From Mesonia sediminis (GTDB lineage: Bacteria; Bacteroidota; Bacteroidia; Flavobacteriales; Flavobacteriaceae), in contig NZ_JBHULZ010000041.1 in NCBI RefSeq assembly GCF_042684705.1, forward strand, positions 868,001 through 932,000: a DNA stretch of 64,000 bases, written 5' to 3'. Of this stretch, positions 24,781 through 33,310 are shown in pieces (position 1 is the first letter of the stretch; every line of letters begins with the position of its first letter). A program made the position numbers and the translations under genes. Below the pieces are notes generated by a model that saw only the letters and a program-made list of their open reading frames with translations, was not told where the DNA came from and made no database searches.

Positions 24781-24784
24781 ACAC

Positions 24785-25300
24785 TTATAAATAGCGTTCT
24801 TTTAAGATATTTAGATGATGTTGGTTGTGCCCCGAAATGATCCAGAGCAAAATCCTAGGTGAAAAGGGGCAGTCGCTTGCTTCTAGCTCAAGATCAAGCT
24901 GTTCTACCTTCAATTGTTTCAACAACATAAAAGTATGCTCGCGTACCAATAAAAAATCAGCTTTAAGCTGGTCTAAACTAAGCAAATCGCTTGCATCATT
25001 GGCTGCAAAAGCATTCTCATCAAAACCGACTAATGCCGTTTGGTCTCCACGTAAAACTCTTAATAAACGATAAGAAAAAACCTGCTCGCAATCTATTATG
25101 TGTTGCCAAAGTTGCTTTATTGTCCATTTTTTTGGCGCATATCGATAATCTTCAAGTGATGCTGGTATATTTTTTAAAACATCTATACTCGCTTGCTTGG
25201 TGAGCGAAAGCGATTCTAAAACATACTCGCCTGGTGCGGTATCAAGATAATTTTGATAGTAGTAAGCGGCTTGACTGGGCTGAGGTTTATAAATCTTCAT
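24785..25300 (-). CDS. DinB-like metal-binding four-helix protein
   Basis: A 171-residue predicted helical bundle of the DinB superfamily. The expected histidine ligands are in the helices LWQHIIDCEQ and ISGHNQHHLNIL. Such proteins include thiol-dependent transferases and proteins of unknown role; nothing here identifies the reaction. It overlaps the upstream PAP2 gene by 14 bases, so the two are co-transcribed, and it converges on the O-methyltransferase with 4 bases between stops. Confidence 0.83.
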   Translation of the reverse strand: MKIYKPQPSQAAYYYQNYLDTAPGEYVLESLSLTKQASIDVLKNIPASLEDYRYAPKKWTIKQLWQHIIDCEQVFSYRLLRVLRGDQTALVGFDENAFAANDASDLLSLDQLKADFLLVREHTFMLLKQLKVEQLDLELEASDCPFSPRILLWIISGHNQHHLNILKERYL

Positions 25301-25859
25301 TGGCTAAATTAGGAGACATTTTTTTAACAAAAGCGTAAATTAATAATGCTATACTTACTCCTAGAATTGCTCCGGCTAAAAGATCTAATGGATAATGCAC
25401 CCCCACATAGATACGGCTGCTGGCAAATAAAAAAGGCCATAAGTAAAGAAAATAAATCCAACTAAAGCGTTCTCTAAAAAGCAACACGAAATAAGTTGTA
25501 ATGGCCATAGACGTTGAGGTATGTCCCGAAACAAAGCTAAAATAAGTTGGCTCTTGCAAAACCCGTATTAATTCTTTTAAACTATCTACTTGGTTGGGGC
25601 GTAACCGCTGTACACTAAATTTTATCAAACGAGTAATACCAAAAGTTACAGCGAAGCTTCCCAGGTAACCTAATAGTAGGTATTTACGACTAGCTGCATC
25701 TTTAAATTTGTAGAATATAAGACCTAGTAGAAACAAATATAAGGGAATCCAGAATTCTTCTTGGGTAACGAGAATCCAAAACTGATCGTATTGCTCTACC
25801 CCTAAACTATTAAGATAAATAAAAAGCTCTCTATCCCATTGTTTAATTTGATCTAGCAT
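25287..25859 (-). CDS. PAP2-family membrane phosphatase
   Basis: A 190-residue integral membrane protein with about five hydrophobic helices and the three phosphatase signature motifs: KFSVQRLRP, SGHTSTSM and SRIYVGVHYPLD. The catalytic His residues are intact. Likely dephosphorylates a lipid phosphate such as undecaprenyl pyrophosphate or phosphatidylglycerophosphate, but the substrate cannot be read. Its start shares its first base with the stop of tatA upstream and its end overlaps the DinB-like gene. Confidence 0.9.
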   Translation of the reverse strand: MLDQIKQWDRELFIYLNSLGVEQYDQFWILVTQEEFWIPLYLFLLGLIFYKFKDAASRKYLLLGYLGSFAVTFGITRLIKFSVQRLRPNQVDSLKELIRVLQEPTYFSFVSGHTSTSMAITTYFVLLFRERFSWIYFLYLWPFLFASSRIYVGVHYPLDLLAGAILGVSIALLIYAFVKKMSPNLANEDL

Positions 25860-26137
25860 TAGCGACGTCTTCTTATCGCTCCTGTGATCTCCTCTATTTC
25901 TTCTTTTACCTTATCAACTTCATCGGTAATTTCTTTACCCCTAAAGTCTTCTAGATGCTCATTCGAGGTTTGCGTAATCTCATTTTTAATATCATTGGTG
26001 GCGTCTTTTATTTGACGCATACCCTGACCTAAGCCTCTGGCTATTTCAGGAATTTTATCGGCACCAAACACCATAACTAATATAAAAACTATAAAAGCTA
26101 TTTCGGCTCCACTTATAAATAAAAAACTGATATACAT
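25859..26137 (-). CDS. tatA: Sec-independent translocase subunit TatA/TatE type
   Basis: A 92-residue protein with one N-terminal transmembrane helix (GAEIAFIVFILVMVFG), the FG hinge followed by ADKIPEIARGLGQGMRQIKDATNDI amphipathic helix and a charged tail ending in RRRR. That is the TatA layout; the tail is acidic before the final arginines. The start MYISFLF... is preferred because a longer frame runs into the terminator of the upstream operon and covers a -7 box. TatC is not in the window. A Tat-type signal is seen on the VanY-like protein at 33.3 kb. Confidence 0.88.
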   Translation of the reverse strand: MYISFLFISGAEIAFIVFILVMVFGADKIPEIARGLGQGMRQIKDATNDIKNEITQTSNEHLEDFRGKEITDEVDKVKEEIEEITGAIRRRR

Positions 26138-26141
26138 AGTG

Positions 26142-26149
26142 CAAATATA
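26142..26149 (-). promoter_or_regulatory. TAnnTTTG -7 box just before tatA
   Basis: TATATTTG on the minus strand ends only 4 bases before the tatA ATG, suggesting a nearly leaderless transcript. It lies between the preceding terminator and the start. Confidence 0.5.
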
Positions 26150-26165
26150 CGAGGGAATTTTCTCA

Positions 26166-26198
26166 TAAAAAAAGCTCACCCGTTAAAGTGAGCTTTTT
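26166..26198 (-). terminator. Terminator of the M1 peptidase operon
   Basis: AAAGCTCAC and GTGAGCTTT form a perfect 9-base stem around an 8-base loop, with a T-run on the minus strand. It starts 3 bases past the peptidase stop. Confidence 0.88.
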
Positions 26199-26201
26199 GG
26201 C

Positions 26202-28517
26202 TTAATTTTGTTGTTTTTTAAAGCGTTCAAATTCGTTTTCTTGCTTTTCTTTGGGCCAAGTATTATTGGTGGTATTTACATCGGCTGTTAGCTGATCTTT
26301 ATCTACTTGTACTTTTACCAATTGAACTTGGCTAGCCAACACACGTTTTACCTGCCTATCATTTTTTCTCCAAATTTGTGCAGGATAGGTTACTTGCTCT
26401 TCCGAGCCATCGGCAAAAGTATAGGTTACTAAAATTGGCATTACCAATCCTCCGGGTTTTTCAAAGGTAATGGTATAAAAATAGTTAGGAACTTCAATGG
26501 CTTGCCGTTCTACTACCGTAAAGTTATCTAATAAGAACTCTTTTAAACGCGGTGCATTCTCAAGGGTCGTCTTACTTTTCATCTCATTGGTTAATTCGGT
26601 ATCATTTTCGGGTACAACGTATAAGGCATCTATGTTTTTAGGATTTGTCACCCCATATTTTTGAAGAAAGGTTCTCCCAGAGGCCGTAGGTTGATCGGTT
26701 ACATAGTATTTCTTTACGGATTCAATACCGATATCAACCACATCGGTAGTGTAAAACCAACCTCTCCAAAACCAGTCTAAATCTACACTCGAAGCATCTT
26801 CCATAGTTCTAAAGAAATCTTCTGGGGTGGGGTGTTTAAACATCCATCGCTGGGAATAGGTTCTAAAAGCATAATCAAAGAGCTCTCTACCCATTACTGT
26901 TTCTCTCAAAATATTAAGCGCCGTTGCTGGTTTACCGTACGCGTTATTCCCTAATTGATACACTTGCTCTGGATTACTCATTATGGGTGCAATAAAACTT
27001 TGATTGCCTTTCATATACGGCACTATTTTAGCAGGATCGCCTCTTCTTGACGGATATTTATTTAGTGGTTTAATAGCATTAGGATAGGTTTCGGCAAAAT
27101 CTTGCTCAGCTACATATTGTACAAAAGTATTTATGCCTTCATCCATCCAACCCCATTGCCGCTCGTCACTATTTACAATCATTGGAAAAAAATTATGCCC
27201 AATTTCATGAATAATTACGCTTATCATTCCAAATTTCACTCGGTCTGAATAGCTGCCATCTTTTTCTGGTCGACCATAGTTCCAACAAATCATTGGGTAT
27301 TCCATACCTTGTCTTTTGGCGTGAACAGAAATGGCTTTATGATAAGGATAATCAAAAGTCATTCGGCTATAGCTTTTAAGGGTTGAAGCTACCACTTTGG
27401 TAGAATACTCTTCCCATAGCGGGTTGCCTTCTTTAGGATATAAAGAAACCGCCATAACCGATTTATCACCAATTTTTACGGCCTGCATATCCCATATAAA
27501 TTTACGCGAGCTTGCAAACGCAAAATCACGCACTTGTTTGGCTTCAAATTGCCAGGTTTTTGTTTTTTTAGAAAAACCTTTCTCTGCCTTTTCTGCCTCT
27601 TCTTGAGTTACGATGAAAACAGGTTTATCATAAGAATTTTTAGCTTTTTCAAAGCGTTCGATCATTTTTTTACTAAAAACCTTTTTTCTGTTTTTCAATT
27701 TACCTGTTGCGTCCAAAATATGATCTGCCGGTACAGTAATATTTACTTTATAATCGCCAAAAGGCAGGGCGAACTCACCACTACCCCAGAATTGGTAGTT
27801 TTGCCAGCCTTCAACATCATTATAAACGGCCATTCGAGGGAAAAACTGTGCAATCACATAAGCATAGTTCCCATCTTCCTCAAAATACTCGTAACCAGAT
27901 CGACCACCATCGGTTACATGATTGTTTAGATTATACCACCATTTTATAGAAAATTGAAACTTATCACCTGGCTGCAAAGCTTTTGGTAAGTCTACACGCA
28001 TCATAGTTTGGTGAATAGTATAGGTTAAAGCTTTGCCTTTATGACTAACCGATTCTATATTAAACCCTCCTTTAAAAGGCTGCTTAGCATAGGTAGAAAC
28101 AAATCTATTCATGGGGGTTACCTCTGGTAATTTTTGAGACCTGATTAAATCACTTTTACCCTTTTCTCCTCTAATATTTTGGTCGAGTTGCACCCAAAGA
28201 TAGGTTAGCTCATCGGGAGAATTGTTGGTATAAGTAATCGTTTCAAAACCAGATAGTTTTTGGTTTAGGTCATCTAGTTGAATATCCATGTCATAGTCGG
28301 CTGTATTTTGATAATAAGCCTCGCCTGGAGCACCAGAACCGGTGCGGTATTGATTAGGGGTGGAAAATTCATCATAGAGCTGCTTAAATTTGTTCTGGTT
28401 GGTATGTCCTGCCTCTACCCTATTTTTTTCTTGAGTCTCCTTTTTCTCTTGTGCATTACCAAAACCTATGCAAATCATAAAAATAAGAATGGTTTTGATA
28501 GCGTTTGTAGTATTCAT
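26202..28517 (-). CDS. Secreted M1-family metallopeptidase
   Basis: A 771-residue zinc aminopeptidase-like protein with a signal peptide ending ...GFGNAQ. The catalytic site is intact: HEIGH at residues 437-441 and the third zinc ligand Glu460 in WGWMDEGIN, exactly the HEXXH-18-E spacing of M1. The region before it has an aminopeptidase-like N-terminal beta-saddle. The usual GxMEN exopeptidase motif appears only as GMEYPMICW, common in this Bacteroidota branch. It is the last gene of a four-gene operon, 10 bases after the DUF6702 gene. Confidence 0.93.
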   Translation of the reverse strand: MNTTNAIKTILIFMICIGFGNAQEKKETQEKNRVEAGHTNQNKFKQLYDEFSTPNQYRTGSGAPGEAYYQNTADYDMDIQLDDLNQKLSGFETITYTNNSPDELTYLWVQLDQNIRGEKGKSDLIRSQKLPEVTPMNRFVSTYAKQPFKGGFNIESVSHKGKALTYTIHQTMMRVDLPKALQPGDKFQFSIKWWYNLNNHVTDGGRSGYEYFEEDGNYAYVIAQFFPRMAVYNDVEGWQNYQFWGSGEFALPFGDYKVNITVPADHILDATGKLKNRKKVFSKKMIERFEKAKNSYDKPVFIVTQEEAEKAEKGFSKKTKTWQFEAKQVRDFAFASSRKFIWDMQAVKIGDKSVMAVSLYPKEGNPLWEEYSTKVVASTLKSYSRMTFDYPYHKAISVHAKRQGMEYPMICWNYGRPEKDGSYSDRVKFGMISVIIHEIGHNFFPMIVNSDERQWGWMDEGINTFVQYVAEQDFAETYPNAIKPLNKYPSRRGDPAKIVPYMKGNQSFIAPIMSNPEQVYQLGNNAYGKPATALNILRETVMGRELFDYAFRTYSQRWMFKHPTPEDFFRTMEDASSVDLDWFWRGWFYTTDVVDIGIESVKKYYVTDQPTASGRTFLQKYGVTNPKNIDALYVVPENDTELTNEMKSKTTLENAPRLKEFLLDNFTVVERQAIEVPNYFYTITFEKPGGLVMPILVTYTFADGSEEQVTYPAQIWRKNDRQVKRVLASQVQLVKVQVDKDQLTADVNTTNNTWPKEKQENEFERFKKQQN

Positions 28518-28527
28518 AAGCTGAATT

Positions 28528-29031
28528 TTAAATTTGAATGCGCCCTTCTGGTTTTTCTTTTATCAGCAGCAGCGAATTGATATTACCATTCCGTGTAAAA
28601 TGAAACAGATTTTTTTGAGTTTCGTATAATTCAATTAATAAAGTGTTTTTCACTTTAATATCATTTATGGTTCCCTCAAACTTCCCCTCAAAAAAACACA
28701 CTATTCGGTCATCTTCAAACTTACTGCCAATATAGGTCAGGTTTTGATGGTGACCGTTGAAGTCAAGTCTAAATTTTTGATCAAAATATTGTTGAATAAA
28801 AATTTGAGTTTTTACGTCAAGTTCACCTGGAGTTAATCGTATAGACTTATCGTAGCGAGTTTGTAAAAGCAATTGAAAATCATCTACGAACAATCGACTA
28901 ATTACTTGCACCTCTCCTTTCTCTTCTTTATGAATTACATCGGTTACGCTTACATAAAACTTATGCTTAGATAAGCTTGTAATTAAAATGAAACCCAAAA
29001 TGATGGGCATAAAAAATAGTTTTGACTTCAC
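28528..29031 (-). CDS. DUF6702-family protein
   Basis: A 167-residue exported protein with an N-terminal hydrophobic segment (MKSKLFFMPIILGFILITSL), then HKFYVSVTDVIHKEEKGEVQVISRLFVDDFQ, a pattern I recognise from the DUF6702 family of Bacteroidota. The rest is beta-rich, without catalytic motifs. It overlaps the preceding regulatory-domain gene by 4 bases (ATGA) and precedes the M1 peptidase by 10 bases, so it is coupled to both. The function is unknown; a periplasmic role together with the peptidase is inferred from context only. Confidence 0.8.
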   Translation of the reverse strand: MKSKLFFMPIILGFILITSLSKHKFYVSVTDVIHKEEKGEVQVISRLFVDDFQLLLQTRYDKSIRLTPGELDVKTQIFIQQYFDQKFRLDFNGHHQNLTYIGSKFEDDRIVCFFEGKFEGTINDIKVKNTLLIELYETQKNLFHFTRNGNINSLLLIKEKPEGRIQI

Positions 29032-29810
29032 TCAGTAATCTCTTTCCTCTTTAAATAGGTCATTTTTATGGATTTGAAAAATTCTAGCATCTGCAATTTA
29101 TCTTTGTGACCTAACATTTCTTCAAAATTACTGAACTCTAAACAATAATATATAAAATCTTCGACAAAATATTCTGGAATTTCTAAGTCATTGATAAAAT
29201 AATACTGTGAAAAAAGGGAGAATACTTCACTTACCTTTTGCTCTAGCTTTTCATAGGCTACTTGACGTTTAAGCACTTTTAATCTCCCAGAAATCATATT
29301 TAACAAAGGGTCTAACGGTAGACCCGAGCCACTGCTCATAGCGGTATACAACCGGCGTTCTGCCAAACTGGGCCTTTTAATAGTAGGAAAGCCAAGATCT
29401 TCATTCCGAAAAATAGGTTTTAATTCTAATTGATTCACATCGGTCTGCAAAATACCCTCAAGACTAATATTAGAAACCTCAACTTGCTCTAGTTCATTGA
29501 TTAATGGAAACAAATAAACTTTTAATGTCTTTTCAAAAGATGCCTCTTTTACAAGCAACGAATAAGGCTCATATTGTAAAGAAGAAAATACCAATGTATC
29601 ATTTGTTTTCGCTTGAATAGTAAATTGGCCGTCGGCTTGACTTACCACTCCTTTTTTGGTGTTTAAATTAACGATATTTACTTCACGTTGCGCAATAGAG
29701 TCGGCTATGATCATCCCTTTTATTGTGCGTAAACTTTGGGTTTGAGCAAAAGCATGGCTAGAGAAGATTAGCAGTAAAAATGCTAAAGGGTGAAACATTT
29801 GCGCAGTCAT
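29028..29810 (-). CDS. Carboxypeptidase-regulatory-like domain protein, paralogue 2
   Basis: A 260-residue exported protein: signal peptide ending ...SHAFAQ, then one CarboxypepD_reg-like beta-sandwich (RTIKGMIIADSIAQREVNIVNLNTKKG...VSQADGQFTIQAK...LVFSSLQYEPYSLLV) and a C-terminal helical half with no known motif. The layout matches the gene just upstream, with which it shares domain order and length, so they look like an old tandem duplication. An internal ATG (MFHPLAF) could be the start. Operon with DUF6702 and the M1 peptidase. Confidence 0.82.
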   Translation of the reverse strand: MTAQMFHPLAFLLLIFSSHAFAQTQSLRTIKGMIIADSIAQREVNIVNLNTKKGVVSQADGQFTIQAKTNDTLVFSSLQYEPYSLLVKEASFEKTLKVYLFPLINELEQVEVSNISLEGILQTDVNQLELKPIFRNEDLGFPTIKRPSLAERRLYTAMSSGSGLPLDPLLNMISGRLKVLKRQVAYEKLEQKVSEVFSLFSQYYFINDLEIPEYFVEDFIYYCLEFSNFEEMLGHKDKLQMLEFFKSIKMTYLKRKEITE

Positions 29811-29872
29811 AAAACAAAAAAGGTATTAATGAAATGGAATTTAAAAAACTATCCCAATACTTTAAAAACGCA

Positions 29873-30649
29873 TCATTTTTTTAATTGTTGCAATTTGAAT
29901 TCTTCACTCTTTTCAATTAAATGCTCGATTAAATTTAATTCATTGCCTTTTTTAAAAAATTTTCTATCTATTTCTTCATTTTTTAAATAATCAATAAACG
30001 CTGGAATTCTATCGCTTGGCACCTCTATATATTGTTGAAAAAATGGACTTTGTTCAAGCGCCATAAGTTCTTTATCTAAATTCTGATTCTCTTTTTCACG
30101 GCTTCCTTTCACAATTGCCTTAATCATGTTTGTGAAATTGAGACCATTGGTGAGGTAACTTTTTTCGATGGCTATATTCTCGACAGCCGATTGTTCATCT
30201 GGCCTAAATTTATATCGAAAAGTATAAGCATCCTCGTTAAAATCTGGTCGTGCTTGCTTCACCTCCTCAAGGTTTATTTTTTGAACATCGGCAATTACAT
30301 CCCCCGAAAGGTTATAGGGCTTTACCGTAACTTCTTCTAAAACATTTTCAGAGCCCTTAATCTTAATATTTATAATTTTATTATCTATTACGCCTTGGTC
30401 AACAATAACCTTAAAATCTTCAAATTGCACAGAAGAAACCAAAAGCTGATCATTAAGACCTACTTTAATTATAAATTCGCCGTTATCACTAGTAAATACA
30501 CCACTAGCTGTATTTAAATCGTAAATAAGTACATCATTTAAATTAAAATTATCGTCTAACATTATTTTACCCTTTACAAAAACACGCGAGTCTATCTGTG
30601 CGTATAGGCTACTGGATAATAGAAGAAGTAGAAGTACAATTTTTTTCAT
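29873..30649 (-). CDS. Carboxypeptidase-regulatory-like domain protein, paralogue 1
   Basis: A 258-residue exported protein with a signal peptide ending ...SLYAQ and a CarboxypepD_reg-like domain (VFVKGKIMLDDNFNLNDVLIYDL, FTSDNGEFIIKVGLNDQLLVSSVQFEDFKV) then VKPYNLSGDVIADVQKINLEE and a helical C-terminal half rich in Lys and Glu. It begins a probable operon: paralogue 1, paralogue 2 (62-base gap), DUF6702 and M1 peptidase. Similar domains precede TonB-dependent receptors, but no barrel follows here, so the role is unknown. Confidence 0.82.
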   Translation of the reverse strand: MKKIVLLLLLLSSSLYAQIDSRVFVKGKIMLDDNFNLNDVLIYDLNTASGVFTSDNGEFIIKVGLNDQLLVSSVQFEDFKVIVDQGVIDNKIINIKIKGSENVLEEVTVKPYNLSGDVIADVQKINLEEVKQARPDFNEDAYTFRYKFRPDEQSAVENIAIEKSYLTNGLNFTNMIKAIVKGSREKENQNLDKELMALEQSPFFQQYIEVPSDRIPAFIDYLKNEEIDRKFFKKGNELNLIEHLIEKSEEFKLQQLKK

Positions 30650-30744
30650 AAGTAAGCTAATATCAGGTTAAATTAGGCATAAACTTTTGTGTTCGTTGCC
30701 AAATCAAATAAATTTACCTAAAATTTATGAAAAATTAAATACTT

Positions 30745-31452
30745 ATGAATAGTATTATTGCAAGTACGTCTACGGTTCATGGATCGAGTTACCTAGAATA
30801 TCTCAAACCCGAATTAGAAATTCTTTTTAACGGATGTAAATCGATTTTATTTATACCTTTTGCAAGACCTGGAGGTATTACACACGAAGAATATACAGAA
30901 AAAGCTAAACAAGGATTGTCTTTTCTAAAAGACACAACGATTGTAGGATTACATACTTTTAAAAATTATACCGAAGCCATTCAATCTGCCGAGGCTATAT
31001 TTACCGGAGGTGGTAATACTTTTTTATTAACCAAACAGTTACACGAAAACAACTTATTAACTCCTTTAAGAGAGAAGATACTAAGAGGCATGCCTTATTT
31101 AGGTACTAGTGCAGGGAGTAATATATGCGGTAAAACCATAAGTACTACCAACGATATGCCCATCGTATATCCGCCTAGTTTTGAAGCTCTTGGTATTTTA
31201 AACTTTAATATAAATCCGCATTATCTAGATCCAGATCCTCACTCCACCCATAAAGGCGAAACCCGCGAAACAAGAATATTAGAGTTTTTAAACCTTAACT
31301 CAACACCCGTCGTAGGGTTACGCGAAGGCAGCTGGATAAGAATTCAAGGAAATTCTTGCTTACTTAAAGGAAAACTAAATGCACGCCTTTTTATACCCAA
31401 TGAAAAACCAAAGGAGATCGCACCAGATTTTAATTTTAATACCCTAGGATAA
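30745..31452 (+). CDS. pepE: Dipeptidase E (S51 family)
   Basis: Cytoplasmic serine peptidase that splits Asp-X dipeptides. Ser122 in the nucleophile elbow GTSAGSN and His159 in NPHYLDPDPH are at the expected places, with FTGGGNTF before them. The 235-residue length is normal. The stop is followed directly, without a base between, by the glsA start, so the two genes make one unit concerned with acidic amino acids. Confidence 0.92.
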   Translation: MNSIIASTSTVHGSSYLEYLKPELEILFNGCKSILFIPFARPGGITHEEYTEKAKQGLSFLKDTTIVGLHTFKNYTEAIQSAEAIFTGGGNTFLLTKQLHENNLLTPLREKILRGMPYLGTSAGSNICGKTISTTNDMPIVYPPSFEALGILNFNINPHYLDPDPHSTHKGETRETRILEFLNLNSTPVVGLREGSWIRIQGNSCLLKGKLNARLFIPNEKPKEIAPDFNFNTLG

Positions 31453-32364
31453 ATGAACTACCAAGCCATATTAAATATTATAGAAAAAGACTTAGTAAAT
31501 TATGACGATTTAGGTAAGGTAGCAGACTATATCCCAGAGTTAGCTTTTGTACCCCGTCATAAATTTGGCATGAATTTGGCTTGCATTAGCGGTGAAAATT
31601 TTGGTTTTGGTGATCATCAAGAAACCTTTAGTATACAAAGTATCTCGAAGGTATTTACCTTAGCTTTGGCCAAGAAATATGCGAAAGGTATTTGGAAACG
31701 AGTAGACGTTGAGCCCTCTGGTAATGCTTTTAACTCTTTAATGCAACTCGAACAGGATAAGGGGGTTCCTAGAAACCCTTTTATAAACTCAGGTGCTTTG
31801 GTAATTGCCGATATTCTGGTAAGTACATTCGACAACCCAAAACAAGTTTTATTAGATTTTGTACACGAAATAACCAACGATACCAGTATTGCTTATGATG
31901 AAGAGGTCGCTGCCTCAGAAAAAAAGACGGGCTACAGGAATGTGGCGCTTGTAAATTATATGAAAGCGCTAGGAAACATTCGCAACGAGATAGATTTGGT
32001 GTTAGATTTTTATTTTCACCAATGTTCGCTAGCTATGTCTTGCAAACAACTTGCAAATGCTTTCATGGTTTTTACGAATGATGGTATTTTATTACACAAT
32101 AATAAGCAAATACTAAAAGAAAATAGTACCAAACGAATCAATGCCCTTATGCAAACTTGTGGTTTTTATGACGAGGCAGGTGAATTCAGCTTTCGTGTAG
32201 GTTTACCTGGTAAAAGTGGCGTTGGTGGCGGCATTGTTGCTATTCATCCAGATAAGTACAGTGTAGCGGTATGGAGTCCTCCTTTAAACGAACATGGCAA
32301 TTCTGAGAAGGGTATGCGGGCATTAGAAGAGTTAACCAGTTTAACAGGGCTCTCTATTTTTTAA
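31453..32364 (+). CDS. glsA: Glutaminase A
   Basis: Hydrolyses glutamine to glutamate and ammonia. The 303-residue protein has the beta-lactamase-like SxxK motif (Ser63 and Lys66 in SIQSISKVF), NPFINSGALV, and the GLPGKSGVGGGIVA segment near the C-terminus. It lies directly behind pepE. A terminator-like hairpin follows its stop. Confidence 0.95.
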   Translation: MNYQAILNIIEKDLVNYDDLGKVADYIPELAFVPRHKFGMNLACISGENFGFGDHQETFSIQSISKVFTLALAKKYAKGIWKRVDVEPSGNAFNSLMQLEQDKGVPRNPFINSGALVIADILVSTFDNPKQVLLDFVHEITNDTSIAYDEEVAASEKKTGYRNVALVNYMKALGNIRNEIDLVLDFYFHQCSLAMSCKQLANAFMVFTNDGILLHNNKQILKENSTKRINALMQTCGFYDEAGEFSFRVGLPGKSGVGGGIVAIHPDKYSVAVWSPPLNEHGNSEKGMRALEELTSLTGLSIF

Positions 32365-32390
32365 AAAAAAATCCGCTTAAAGCGGATTTA
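32363..32390. terminator. Bidirectional terminator between glsA and tRNA-Gly
   Basis: AAATCCGCTT and AAGCGGATTT form a near-perfect stem preceded by nine A residues. The A-run gives a T-run on the minus strand, serving tRNA-Gly; on the plus strand the following T stretch is short, so termination of glsA is weaker. Confidence 0.75.
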
Positions 32391-32396
32391 ATTAAG

Positions 32397-32469
32397 AGCG
32401 GGAGACCAGGTTCGAACTGGCGACATTCAGCTTGGAAGGCTGACGCTCTACCAACTGAGCTACTCCCGC
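32397..32469 (-). tRNA. tRNA-Gly (anticodon TCC)
   Basis: On the minus strand GCGGGAG pairs with CTCCCGC as a perfect 7-base acceptor, D-arm GCTC...GAGC, anticodon stem TCAGC/GCTGA around CTTCCAA (anticodon TCC) and T-arm CCAGG-TTCGAA-CCTGG are all present. No CCA is encoded. Confidence 0.95.
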
Positions 32470-32586
32470 AAGTGGGGCAAATATACATAAGATTTTGACT
32501 TTGCAAAAGAAAAAATTAATTTTATACCACCAAAAGTAGTGTAAACCAAAGGAAATCTTAGCTAGAAGGTTTTAAAGAATATAAGT

Positions 32587-32874
32587 ATGGAGCAAAAAAT
32601 TAAACACAGAGAAAACGAAACCAATGGGGTTTTTTATATGCCGAGTGACAAGGGAGTCCTTGCAGAACTTTCTTATTTTAAAAAAGGTCAAAATATAATT
32701 GTAATTGATCACACCGAAACAAAAAAAGGACACGAAGGTCAGGGTTTTGCTTCTAAACTTTTAGAAAAAGCCGTTCGTTTTGCACAAGAAAATCAGCTAA
32801 AAATAGATCCGCTTTGCCCCTTTGCCGAGGTAAAATTTGAACAGAATGAAGAATACCAAAAATTAAGAGCTTAA
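32587..32874 (+). CDS. Small YjdJ-type GNAT-fold acetyltransferase
   Basis: A 95-residue single-domain protein of the short Gcn5-related family. It reads YMPSDKGVLAELSYFKKGQN...IDHTETKKGHEGQGFASKLL, with the acetyl-CoA pyrophosphate loop GHEGQGFA, then a helix and LKIDPLCPFAEV. Proteins of this size lack the long N-terminal strands of classic GNATs. It abuts the next GNAT gene, with the start directly after the stop. Substrate unknown. Confidence 0.85.
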   Translation: MEQKIKHRENETNGVFYMPSDKGVLAELSYFKKGQNIIVIDHTETKKGHEGQGFASKLLEKAVRFAQENQLKIDPLCPFAEVKFEQNEEYQKLRA

Positions 32875-33309
32875 ATGCAGGTAAAAATCATACCAGCCAA
32901 AGCGGTTTTACCTATAAGGCAAGAAGTTTTAAGGCCAAATTTAGGGCTAAAAGATTGTATATTTGAGGGTGATTTGTGTAAAGAAACCCTTCATTTTGGG
33001 GTTTTTTCAAAGAATCAACTCATTGGGGTCGCTACTTTGTTTGTATCTGATAGTGCGTTCTATAAAACAGGTAAATGTTATCAACTACGGGGTATGGCAG
33101 TTTGCAAAAAGCACCAAAGAACGGGAGCGGGACATTTTTTAATGCAACATATTTTAAATCACTGCAAGCAACAAAAGGTCGAAAAAATTTGGTGGAATGC
33201 CCGTGTAAAGGCTGTGCCGTTTTACTTGAAATTTGATACCGAAATAATAAGCGACATATTTACCATTGCTGGAATTGGTGAGCATTACAAAATGCAAAAA
33301 GTATTTTGA
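32875..33309 (+). CDS. GNAT-family N-acetyltransferase
   Basis: A 144-residue GNAT with the conserved acetyl-CoA motif LRGMAVCKKHQRTGAGHFLMQHIL and the C-terminal strand WWNARVKAVPFYLKF. Tandem with the shorter GNAT upstream (no gap) and followed one base later by the TTG start of the VanY-like gene, so all three look co-transcribed. No substrate can be assigned. Confidence 0.87.
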   Translation: MQVKIIPAKAVLPIRQEVLRPNLGLKDCIFEGDLCKETLHFGVFSKNQLIGVATLFVSDSAFYKTGKCYQLRGMAVCKKHQRTGAGHFLMQHILNHCKQQKVEKIWWNARVKAVPFYLKFDTEIISDIFTIAGIGEHYKMQKVF

Positions 33310-33310
33310 T

